From Actinomycetota bacterium (lineage in GTDB: Bacteria > Actinomycetota > Thermoleophilia > UBA2241): DNA of 9,923 nucleotides. This document shows, one piece after another, positions 1-6,328 of this stretch. Location: assembly GCA_003164655.1 (NCBI GenBank), contig PLTW01000125.1:6720-16642 (forward strand), written 5' to 3'. Under the pieces are notes generated by a model, which saw only the letters and a program-made list of their open reading frames with translations, did no database searches and was not told the origin of the DNA. Every line of letters starts with the position of its first letter. The first letter of the stretch is position 1. The position numbers and the translations under genes were made by a program.

Positions 1-52
1 CGCGGCGGTCACAGCGGGTCGGCTGGCGTGCGCGCGAGAAGGTGCCTGCGCG
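1..52. other. Left edge, downstream of argR
   Basis: This short stretch lies 3' of argR on the minus strand. I see no hairpin with a T-run that would stop argR transcription. A minus-strand GTG at 12-10 (GTG ACC GCC GCG) could open another gene running off the edge, but it has no Shine-Dalgarno sequence and only four codons are visible. In many actinobacteria argR is followed by argG and argH, so an arginine gene beyond the edge is plausible but unseen. Confidence 0.2.
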
Positions 53-547
53 CTAGGCCTCTCGGAGACGGTTGAGGTAACGCTGCATCTCTGCGGCGGT
101 GCCGCTGTCCTGGAGGATGATGACGAACGTATCGTCGCCGGCCAGCGTGCCGACGATGTCGGAGTGGTTCAGGTTGTCGATCTGGCGGGCGACCGTCGAG
201 GCCGTGCCGATCTCGCAGCGCACCACGACGAGGTTCTGGGCGATCGCGGTCGATCGGGCGAAGTCGCGCAGCACGTGGCCGGCGGCCTGCTCGGGGTCTT
301 TGGGGCGCTCGCGTGACGACAGCACATATTTGGCCCGCCCCAGATGCGTGCGCACCTTCTGCAGATCGAGCTCGCGAATGTCGCGCGAGACCGTCGCTTG
401 AGTGATCGCGCAGCCCAGGGCGTCGAGGGAGTGAACGAGCTCGCGCTGCGTGGCGATCTCGCGCTGCATGACCAGGGTCTGGATCAGCCTCAGGCGCTCC
501 GCCTTGGTTATGGCCTTGCGCTTGTACCTGGGTTCGGATGACGCCAT
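53..547 (-). CDS. argR: Arginine repressor ArgR
   Basis: ArgR is a cytoplasmic hexameric transcription factor that uses arginine as co-repressor and binds ARG boxes at arginine biosynthesis genes. The 164-residue protein has the normal family length. The N-terminal winged helix spans about residues 12-75, with a recognition region at 48-60 (AITQATVSRDIREL). The C-terminal oligomerisation and arginine-binding domain spans about 90-164 and carries GTAS (114-117) and GTLAGDDT (133-140) with the paired Asp that bind arginine. I chose the ATG at 547 because AGGTGG stands 5 nt upstream and homology begins soon after it. The frame stays open further upstream to 763, but the best -10 box (617-622) lies inside that extension, which argues against a longer protein. 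The gene follows pheT on the same strand after a 461-nt spacer, so it is probably transcribed separately. Confidence 0.96.
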   Translation of the reverse strand: MASSEPRYKRKAITKAERLRLIQTLVMQREIATQRELVHSLDALGCAITQATVSRDIRELDLQKVRTHLGRAKYVLSSRERPKDPEQAAGHVLRDFARSTAIAQNLVVVRCEIGTASTVARQIDNLNHSDIVGTLAGDDTFVIILQDSGTAAEMQRYLNRLREA

Positions 548-1008
548 CTTCCCCACCTGTCCGCCGCCGACCGGCTGCAGCCGGCGAGCCCCCGATGATG
601 CAGGAATGTCGTGCATACTATACAAGACCGGCGGCGCGTCGGACACAGTAGGCCGCCGGCGCGCCGTCGCGCCGGCGACGAGCATGTCGCCGGGACCGGC
701 GATCGCAGGCAGAACACTGGTGATGGTCATGAGGCGCTCCGGACACTGAAAACGACAGGACAAGCGAAGCCGGCGCGGCGGAAGCGGACCGTCTCAGGAG
801 ATCGAAAAGAGAGAGACCAGACGCCTAGCGACCACCGGCCGGCGTGCGTCGTGCGCGTCGGGCCCGTGACCACAGGCAGCCGTCGAGCGCGCCGCGGGAG
901 CGGCGCGTCGAGCACATGACGATGAGGCTCAGACGGCTCACAGTGCGCGGCACTTTACGCGAACCGCGCAAAAAATGCAACTCGCTGAGCTGCGCCGGCG
1001 CGAACTAC
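548..1008. other. 461-nt spacer between pheT and argR without a supported gene
   Basis: No reading frame here has a credible start, ribosome binding site or recognisable protein. Besides the argR promoter region, the stretch holds a hairpin at 888-907 (arms CGCGCCGC/GCGGCGCG, loop GGGA) flanked by a direct repeat GTCGAGC (882-888 and 907-913). There is a small hairpin at 942-954 (AGTGC/GCACT) and a terminator-like structure beside the pheT stop. The arginine biosynthesis genes that often sit here in actinobacteria are absent. Confidence 0.6.
612..624 (-). promoter_or_regulatory. Putative argR promoter -10 within an ARG-box-like palindrome
   Basis: On the minus strand the bases at 622-617 read TATAGT, one mismatch from the -10 consensus. 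No good -35 box is visible 16-18 nt upstream. The same bases sit in an almost perfect 13-bp palindrome (plus strand TGCATACTATACA, one mismatched pair). It resembles the AT-rich core of ARG boxes, though it is shorter than the 14-bp TGAAT-N4-ATTCA core. It is also the most AT-rich island of an otherwise GC-rich spacer. Transcription would start near 610, giving a leader of roughly 60 nt. Autoregulation by ArgR is inference. Confidence 0.4.
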
Positions 1009-1018
1009 TCAGCGCAGC
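970..1018 (-). terminator. Possible terminator after pheT
   Basis: Read on the minus strand, the pheT stop codon lies in a 7-bp stem CGCTGAG (1014-1008) / CTCAGCG (989-983). Six T residues (975-970) follow after a 7-nt gap. The gap and the 18-nt loop make this a weak intrinsic terminator. A second stem, GCTGCGC (1018-1012) with GCGCAGC (995-989), uses overlapping bases, so the two cannot form together. Confidence 0.35.
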
Positions 1019-3501
1019 GCCGCCCCCAGCTCGCGTTCGAGCGCGGCCAGCACCTTGCGGCGCACGCCGCCGATGTCCTTCTCGGTCAGCGTACGTTCGG
1101 CCGAGCGCAGCACGAGCCGCACGGCCAGCGAGCGCTTGCCGGGCGGCACCTGGTCGCCCTCGTAGACGTCGAACACGGTCGCCGTGCGCAGCAGCCGGCC
1201 GCCGGCCCGGCGCACTACCTCGAGCATCTGGGCCGCCGGCACGTCGGCGTCGAGCACGACGGCCAGATCCTGGCCGGCCAGCGGGAACGTCAGCAGATCC
1301 TCGAACAAGGCGATCGACAGCCCGCGGGTGGCCAGCGGCGCCACCGAGAGCTCGGCGACGCAGACGTCGCGATCGGCGATGCCGTAGCGCGCCGCCACGT
1401 CGGGACGCAGCAGCCCGAAGCCACCCACGCGATCGTCGCCGAGCAGCAGATCGGCTGCCTTGCCCGGGTGCAGGTAGGGCTCGTGCGAGCGCTCGAACAC
1501 GGCGCCGGCAATGCCGAGCCCGGCCAGCACAAGCTCGACGCAGCCCTTGATCGTAAAGAAGTCGGTCGGCCGCGGCGCGCCGGTCCAGCTCTGGCCGCTG
1601 AGCGGCCCGCACAGCGCGACGGCCAGCATCTCCGGCTCGTCGAGGGGCCACGGCTGGGCGGCATCCTTGCGACCCGGCGCCGGCGCCGGCAGGTCGCCGG
1701 TGACCCGGGGCAGGTAGGCGCGCCCCAGTTCGAAGACCGCGACGCGCTCGGCCTGGCGGGCCAGGTTGCCCGCCACGACCGCCAGCAGCCCGGGCAGCAG
1801 CGTTGTGCGCACCACCGCCTGTTCGGCGCTCATCGGGTTGGCGAGGGCGATGGGCGCGGCGCGCCGGTCGTCGCCGGCCAAGCCCAGCGCCGTGCCGGCG
1901 TCGGCCGCCACGAACGAGTAGGCCACAACCTCGTCGAGCCCCGCGCCCGTCAGTGTGTCGGCGACGCGCCGGCGCACCTGCTGGTCGCGGGTCAGCAGGC
2001 CGCTCGCCTCGCGGCGCAGGGGCAGCGTCTCGGGCAGGTTCTGCAGACCGTGGACGCGGCCGACCTCTTCGATCAGATCGACGGAGCGCTCCAGGTCGCG
2101 GCGAAACGGCGGCGGGGTGACGATGAGCCCGGCGTTGGCGGCGGGCTCGCCGCCGGACTCGACCTCGCATTCCAGGCGACGCAGAATCTCGGCTTGCTCG
2201 GCGGGGGCGACGACGAGGCCCAGGAGGCGGTCCGAGTCGGCCGAATGGTAGCGCAAGCGCGGCGGCGCCGGGGGCCGCTGCCCCCAGACGTCGACAGCGC
2301 CCGGCGCCACCGCGCCGCCGCAGAGCTCGTGGAACAGACGGCTCGCCATGGCCAGGCCGAGCGGCACGTTACAGGGGTCGAGTCCCTTCTCGAACCGCAG
2401 GCTCGCCTCGCTGCGCCAGCCGACGTCTTTGGAGGTGTGCATGATGTTCGGGCCGTTGAAGGTAGCCGCCTCGAGCACCAGGTCGGTGGTGTGCTCGTCG
2501 ACCTCGGCGTCGATGGCGCCGAAGATGCCGGCAATGACCAGGGCACGCTCGGTGTCGGCGATCACCAGGTTGTCGGGCCGCAGGGCGCGGTCGATGCCGT
2601 CGAGGGTGACGATGTGCTCGTCGGGCCGCGCGCGGCGCACGATCAGCTTGGCGCCGCGGATCTTGGCGGCGTCGAAGCCGTGCAGCGGCTGACCGAGAGC
2701 GAGCATCACGTAGTTGGTGACGTCGACGACGTTGTTGATGGGGCGCATGCCGGCATGCGTGAGCCGCGCCTTCAGCCAGGCCGGCGAGGCGCCGACGCTG
2801 ACCCCGCGGATGACCCGCGCGCCGTAGCGCGCGCACAGGTCGGGGTCGGCGATCTCGACGGCGATCGCGGCGCCGGCGGGGCCGCCGGTCGCGGGCGGTT
2901 CGCCGACGGGCGCCGGCACCAGCGGCAGCTTCGCCGCTGCCGCCACCTCGCGGGCCACGCCGTAAACCGACAGGCAGTCGGGCCGGTTGGGCGTGACCTC
3001 GATCTCGAGGACCGGTTCGGACACCGGCAGGTAGTCGGTTAGCGGCGCGCCGACCGGCCACCCGGCCGGCAGCACGACGATGCCGGGACTGGTCTGCTCG
3101 AAGCCGAGCTCCTGTTCGGAGAGCATCATGCCGTCGGACTCGACGCCGCGCAGGTTGGCTTTGCGTAGCTTGAGACCGTTCTCGAGCGTGGCGCCGGCGA
3201 GCGACACGGCGACCGTGTCGCCGGCGGCGAAGTTCTGGGCGCCGCAGACGATCTGGTGGACCCCGCCGCCGCCCGGCCCCACGTCGACCGTGCAAAGCCA
3301 CAGCTTGTCGGCGTTGGGGTGGCGCTCCTTGGTGAGCACGCGGCCCACGCGAAACAGCGCCAGATTGTCGGGGTCGTGCGGCGCCCCGACCCAGTCGATA
3401 CCCTCGACCTCGGAGCCGCTCATGCTGAGCAGCTCGGCGAGCTCCTCGGCCGAGCGGTCCCAGGCGACGTACTCGCGCAACCAGCTGACCGGCACTCTCA
3501 T
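1009..3501 (-). CDS. pheT: Phenylalanyl-tRNA synthetase beta subunit PheT
   Basis: PheT pairs with PheS in the cytoplasmic (alpha-beta)2 enzyme that attaches phenylalanine to tRNA-Phe. The beta subunit binds tRNA and edits mischarged Tyr. The 830-residue length is typical. An N-terminal motif (RVPVSWLREYV) is followed by an OB-fold tRNA-binding domain at about 45-155 (HPNADKL, VCGAQN, GVESDGM). A B3/B4 editing domain covers about 210-390 after the VTPNRPDCLS linker, then come B5 (about 400-480) and the catalytic-like core. A C-terminal FDX-ACB anticodon-binding domain lies at about 735-830 (VFDVYEGDQVPPGKRSLAVRL). The ATG overlaps the pheS stop by one base (TGATG), with GGAG 8 nt upstream, which indicates translational coupling. 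No truncation or frameshift is seen. Confidence 0.98.
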   Translation of the reverse strand: MRVPVSWLREYVAWDRSAEELAELLSMSGSEVEGIDWVGAPHDPDNLALFRVGRVLTKERHPNADKLWLCTVDVGPGGGGVHQIVCGAQNFAAGDTVAVSLAGATLENGLKLRKANLRGVESDGMMLSEQELGFEQTSPGIVVLPAGWPVGAPLTDYLPVSEPVLEIEVTPNRPDCLSVYGVAREVAAAAKLPLVPAPVGEPPATGGPAGAAIAVEIADPDLCARYGARVIRGVSVGASPAWLKARLTHAGMRPINNVVDVTNYVMLALGQPLHGFDAAKIRGAKLIVRRARPDEHIVTLDGIDRALRPDNLVIADTERALVIAGIFGAIDAEVDEHTTDLVLEAATFNGPNIMHTSKDVGWRSEASLRFEKGLDPCNVPLGLAMASRLFHELCGGAVAPGAVDVWGQRPPAPPRLRYHSADSDRLLGLVVAPAEQAEILRRLECEVESGGEPAANAGLIVTPPPFRRDLERSVDLIEEVGRVHGLQNLPETLPLRREASGLLTRDQQVRRRVADTLTGAGLDEVVAYSFVAADAGTALGLAGDDRRAAPIALANPMSAEQAVVRTTLLPGLLAVVAGNLARQAERVAVFELGRAYLPRVTGDLPAPAPGRKDAAQPWPLDEPEMLAVALCGPLSGQSWTGAPRPTDFFTIKGCVELVLAGLGIAGAVFERSHEPYLHPGKAADLLLGDDRVGGFGLLRPDVAARYGIADRDVCVAELSVAPLATRGLSIALFEDLLTFPLAGQDLAVVLDADVPAAQMLEVVRRAGGRLLRTATVFDVYEGDQVPPGKRSLAVRLVLRSAERTLTEKDIGGVRRKVLAALERELGAALR

Positions 3502-4667
3502 CAGAACTGCTCCAGAAAACGAAGGTCGTTGTCGAACAGGGCGCGGGCGTCGGGCACCCCATGCTTGAGCATGGCCATGCGCTCGACGCCCATGCCGAAG
3601 GCAAATCCCTGCAGTTCGCCTGAGTCGTAGCCGACGAAGCCGTAGAGATTAGGATCGACCATGCCGGCGCCGAGGATCTCGAGCCAGCCCGAGTACTTGC
3701 ACGAGCGGCAGCCCGTGCCGCCGCACAGCAGGCACTGCACGTCGAGCTCGACGCTCGGTTCGGTGAACGGAAAGAAGTGCGGCCGCAGGCGAATGGCGCG
3801 GTCGGCGCCAAAGAACTCGCGGGCGAACTGATGCAGCGTGCCCTTGAGGTCGGCCAGCGTGATGCCGCGGTCGACCGCCAGTCCTTCGACCTGGTGGAAC
3901 ATGGGCGTGTGGGTGGCGTCGAGGTCGGGCCGGTAGACCTTGCCGGGGCAGATGATGTAGACGGGCGGCTCCTGAGATTCCATGGTGCGCACCTGGACCG
4001 GCGAGGTCTGGGTGCGCAGCAGCAGGTCGCCGACCACGGGCGCGCTGGCGGCGGCGTCACCGCCGGGGCTGCCGGCGGCGCTTACGGCGGCAGCGCCCGC
4101 GGGACTCGCGCCCGCGTCACCGGCGGCGCGTCGGATCGCCGTGCGCTGGTCGATGAAGAACGTATCGTCGACCGAGCGCGCGGGGTGGTCGTCGGGCGTG
4201 TTGAGAGCCGTGAAGTTGTAGTAGTCGAGCTCGATCTCGGGGCCCTCGGCGACCTTGTATCCCATCCCCAGAAAGATGTCTTCGACCTCGCGGATGGTGC
4301 GACTGATCAGGTGCCGGTGACCGCGCGGCAAGGGCACGCCGGGCAGCGTGATGTCGAGGCGCTCGGCGGTCAGCGCCGCGGCCAGCGAGGCGCCGCGCAG
4401 CTCGTCCTCGCGGGCCGCGACCAGACGCTCGAGCTCGACACGCACGACGTTGCCCAGCTTACCGACCACCGGTCTTTCGGCCGCCGGCAGTGAGGAGATC
4501 GAACGCAGGATCTCGGTGAGCCTGCTCTTGCGGCCCAGAAAGCGCACACGTACCTGTTCGAGGGCGTCGGGCTCGGCGGCGGCGGCCGCGGCGGCCGACC
4601 CCTCGGCCAACAGCGCGGCGAGCTCGGGCGTGCGTTCCTGCAGGTCGTGCAGCTGGGCGTCGTCCAT
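3501..4667 (-). CDS. pheS: Phenylalanyl-tRNA synthetase alpha subunit PheS
   Basis: PheS is the catalytic subunit, a class II aminoacyl-tRNA synthetase that forms Phe-adenylate and charges tRNA-Phe. The N-terminal coiled-coil tRNA-binding arm covers about residues 1-95. The core shows GHRHLISRTIREVEDIF (116-132), GPEIELDYYNF (142-152), motif 2 FHQVEGL (257-263), the Phe-pocket segment FPFTEPS (299-305) and motif 3 GFAFGMGVERMAML (354-367). A Cys cluster (C312, C315, C320, C323) precedes GWLEILGAGMVDPN and may bind a metal; this form occurs in part of the family. At 388 residues it is longer than the usual 330-350, mainly because of an Ala/Gly-rich insertion at about 174-214. The ATG at 4667 has AAGGAG 5 nt upstream and lies 2 nt after the methyltransferase stop, so the two genes are probably coupled. 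Confidence 0.98.
   Translation of the reverse strand: MDDAQLHDLQERTPELAALLAEGSAAAAAAAEPDALEQVRVRFLGRKSRLTEILRSISSLPAAERPVVGKLGNVVRVELERLVAAREDELRGASLAAALTAERLDITLPGVPLPRGHRHLISRTIREVEDIFLGMGYKVAEGPEIELDYYNFTALNTPDDHPARSVDDTFFIDQRTAIRRAAGDAGASPAGAAAVSAAGSPGGDAAASAPVVGDLLLRTQTSPVQVRTMESQEPPVYIICPGKVYRPDLDATHTPMFHQVEGLAVDRGITLADLKGTLHQFAREFFGADRAIRLRPHFFPFTEPSVELDVQCLLCGGTGCRSCKYSGWLEILGAGMVDPNLYGFVGYDSGELQGFAFGMGVERMAMLKHGVPDARALFDNDLRFLEQF
4026..4148 (-). other. Ala/Gly-rich insertion within pheS
   Basis: About 41 codons of low complexity, mostly Ala, Gly, Ser and Asp, lie between DDTFFID and LLLRTQTSPVQVR. In typical bacterial PheS these two blocks are separated by only a few residues. The reading frame stays open and flanking homology is intact, so this is a loop insertion and not a disruption. 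Confidence 0.7.
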
Positions 4668-4669
4668 GG

Positions 4670-5728
4670 TCACTCCTTCTGCGACGCGGGGCCGTCCGGC
4701 CCCGCGTCGTCCTTCGTGCACGCCGGCCCGGCGAGGCGGCGCGAAAGCTCATACAGCGCGATGGCGCCGGCCACGCCGGCGTTCAGGGACTCTACCCCGG
4801 GGCCCGCCGTCGCGGCCAGAGGGATCGTGACGAGATCGGTGACGCAGGCCAGCGCCTCGGCGCTCAGCCCGGAGCGCTCAGCGCCTACGACCAGCAGCGC
4901 CGGTCCCGCCGCCGCCGCCACGCGGTCGAGCGGCGCGCCGCCGTGGGCCACAAGGCCGTAGACGGTCTGAGCGCCGAGCTCGGTGACCGCCTGCTCGAGC
5001 GGCAGGTCCTGATAGAGCGGCAGCGCGAACACGGCGCCCATGCCGGCCCGCACCACCTTCGGCGAGAACAGATCGACGGCGCCCGGCGAAGCGATGAGGG
5101 CGGCGGCGGCGAAAGCCGCCGCCGCCCGCACCAGGGTGCCCAGATTGCCGGGGTCGGACAGACGGTCGGCGTAGACCACGAGCGCCGCCGCGCCTGAAGG
5201 TCCGCCCGTGCCCGCAGCCGCCCGACCAGCGTCGCCGGCTCCGGCCGGCGCGCAGAGCTCGGCCAACGCGGGCGCCGCCGGTATCGGGAAGATCGCCATG
5301 ATCGCGGCAGGCGTCTCGAGGGTGGACAACCGGGCGGCCACCCGCGCGTCGACCGGGTAGACGGGAATGTCGACGTGGCGCCGGCCGGGCTCGGCGCGAA
5401 GTTGGCCGGACTCGGCGAGAAGACGCTCGGCCTCGGCAAGCCAGGCTGCGACGCCGGCCGTTGCGCCGGTCGCGAACACCGCCTCGGGCAGAAGACCGGC
5501 GGCCAGACCAGCGGCCACGAGGTCGTCGCCTTCGACCAGGAAGGCGCGCTCGCGCTGACGGTACTTGCGGACGTGCAGCGACGCCGCTCGCTTGACGAGC
5601 GGGTTCTCAGTGCTCGTAAGGGCGGCTAAAACCCCACGCCGTCGACCTGCCTCACAGACGGCGGTCGCCCTACGCGGCCTTGGCCGCGGCGGCGAGCGCC
5701 ACCCTGGCCTGCTCGACGAGCGAGGCAA
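4670..5728 (-). CDS. SpoU/TrmH-family RNA 2'-O-methyltransferase
   Basis: This cytoplasmic SAM-dependent enzyme methylates a ribose 2'-OH, probably in 23S rRNA given its ribosomal-protein neighbours; the exact nucleotide cannot be read from sequence. Recognisable homology begins near residue 38 with an RNA substrate-binding domain (TSTENPLVKRAASL; FLVEGDDLV). The SPOUT knot domain then shows motif 1 DPGNLGTLVRAA (192-203), motif 2 VVGAERSGL (280-288) and motif 3 with ESLN (313-316). An Ala/Gly-rich linker at about 158-182 precedes motif 1. The start is uncertain. The only canonical in-frame start before the homology is a TTG at 5728, which overlaps the last 59 nt of rplT, encodes an Arg/Pro-rich extension and has no evident Shine-Dalgarno sequence. 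A true start close to 5632 would be non-canonical. The 3' end is 2 nt from pheS. TsnR, RlmB and AviRb-like proteins are the close family alternatives. Confidence 0.9.
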   Translation of the reverse strand: MPRSSSRPGWRSPPRPRPRRATAVCEAGRRRGVLAALTSTENPLVKRAASLHVRKYRQRERAFLVEGDDLVAAGLAAGLLPEAVFATGATAGVAAWLAEAERLLAESGQLRAEPGRRHVDIPVYPVDARVAARLSTLETPAAIMAIFPIPAAPALAELCAPAGAGDAGRAAAGTGGPSGAAALVVYADRLSDPGNLGTLVRAAAAFAAAALIASPGAVDLFSPKVVRAGMGAVFALPLYQDLPLEQAVTELGAQTVYGLVAHGGAPLDRVAAAAGPALLVVGAERSGLSAEALACVTDLVTIPLAATAGPGVESLNAGVAGAIALYELSRRLAGPACTKDDAGPDGPASQKE

Positions 5729-6044
5729 ACGACGTCGGGTCGGCGACGGCCATGTCGGCCAGCACCTTGCGGTCGAGCTCGATCTCGGCGAGCTTCAGGC
5801 CGTGCATGAAGGTGTTGTAGGAGAGGCCGTTCTCGCGGGCGCCGGCGTTGATGCGCACGATCCACAGCTTGCGGAACTCGCGCTTGCGCACGCGGCGGTC
5901 GCGGTAGGCGTACTTGAGACTGCGCTGGACCTGCTCTTTGGCGCGGCGATAGCTCGAGTGCTTGGTGCCGCGGTAGCCCTTGGCCTGCTCGAGGACCTTG
6001 CGGCGCTTTTTGCGCGCGTTGACGCTTCGCTTGACTCGAGGCAT
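5670..6044 (-). CDS. rplT: Ribosomal protein L20 (bL20)
   Basis: L20 binds 23S rRNA early in assembly of the 50S subunit and is a known translational autoregulator of this operon in E. coli and B. subtilis. The protein begins with the family signature (PRVKRSVNARKKRRKVL) followed by AKGYRG. The very basic N-terminal helix is followed by the globular C-terminal domain (LWIVRINAGARENGLSYN). At 124 residues it is slightly longer than the common 115-120 because of an Ala-rich tail. The ATG at 6044 has AAGGAG 6 nt upstream. It follows rpmI after a 73-nt spacer. Confidence 0.98.
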   Translation of the reverse strand: MPRVKRSVNARKKRRKVLEQAKGYRGTKHSSYRRAKEQVQRSLKYAYRDRRVRKREFRKLWIVRINAGARENGLSYNTFMHGLKLAEIELDRKVLADMAVADPTSFASLVEQARVALAAAAKAA

Positions 6045-6062
6045 GTCGTACTCCTTGATCCG

Positions 6063-6085
6063 GTGAGCGGTGGCGCGACCGTCAC
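6063..6085 (-). other. Imperfect hairpin in the rpmI-rplT spacer
   Basis: On the minus strand GTGACGGT (6085-6078) can pair with ACCGCTCAC (6071-6063) with one bulged base and a 6-nt loop CGCGCC. It sits about 20 nt upstream of the rplT ATG, ending shortly before its Shine-Dalgarno sequence. A role in L20 feedback is only a possibility. Confidence 0.3.
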
Positions 6086-6117
6086 GGCCGCCTGCCGCCC
6101 CGCTCCCTCACGGCTTT

Positions 6118-6315
6118 TCAGCGTTTGCCGAGGAGCGTGAGGACTTCTCTTCGATCGCTCGGGCTGACCAGGTCGTTCTTGCGAAAGCCGCGCTTGCGCT
6201 TGGCGCTCTTCTTCTCGAGGATGTGGCTCTTGAAGGCCTTGCGGCGAACGACTTTGCCGCCCGCGGTCAGGCGGAAGCGCTTCTTGCTCGCGCTGTGGGT
6301 CTTCATTTTGGGCAT
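6118..6315 (-). CDS. rpmI: Ribosomal protein L35 (bL35)
   Basis: L35 is a small basic structural protein of the 50S subunit. The 65-residue product starts with the hallmark PKMKTHSASKKRF and continues with the conserved RKAFKSHILEKKSAKRKR stretch, matching family length. I chose the ATG at 6315 over the in-frame GTG at 6321 because AAGGAG stands 9 nt from the ATG but only 3 nt from the GTG, and because L35 proteins start with MPKMKTH. The Shine-Dalgarno sequence overlaps the infC stop codon (TAAGGAG), leaving a 13-nt spacer and implying coupled translation. Confidence 0.97.
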   Translation of the reverse strand: MPKMKTHSASKKRFRLTAGGKVVRRKAFKSHILEKKSAKRKRGFRKNDLVSPSDRREVLTLLGKR

Positions 6316-6328
6316 GCGCACCCTCTCC

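Noticed and set aside
548..763. N-terminal extension of ArgR to position 763 (or ATG at 730 or 616)
   Set aside because: ArgR homology and a good Shine-Dalgarno sequence support the start at 547, and the likely -10 box lies inside the extension.
844..3042. A 732-codon open frame on the plus strand opposite pheT
   Set aside because: It is antisense to a clear pheT gene, has a repetitive Arg/Ala/Gly/Val-rich product with no recognisable domain, and long antisense frames are expected at this G+C content.
2369..4060. A 563-codon minus-strand frame overlapping pheS and pheT
   Set aside because: It is an alternate frame of two well-supported synthetase genes with a low-complexity Arg/Ala product.
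6316..6321. GTG start for rpmI two codons upstream
   Set aside because: The ribosome binding site would be only 3 nt away, and L35 proteins begin with MPKMKTH, matching the ATG at 6315.
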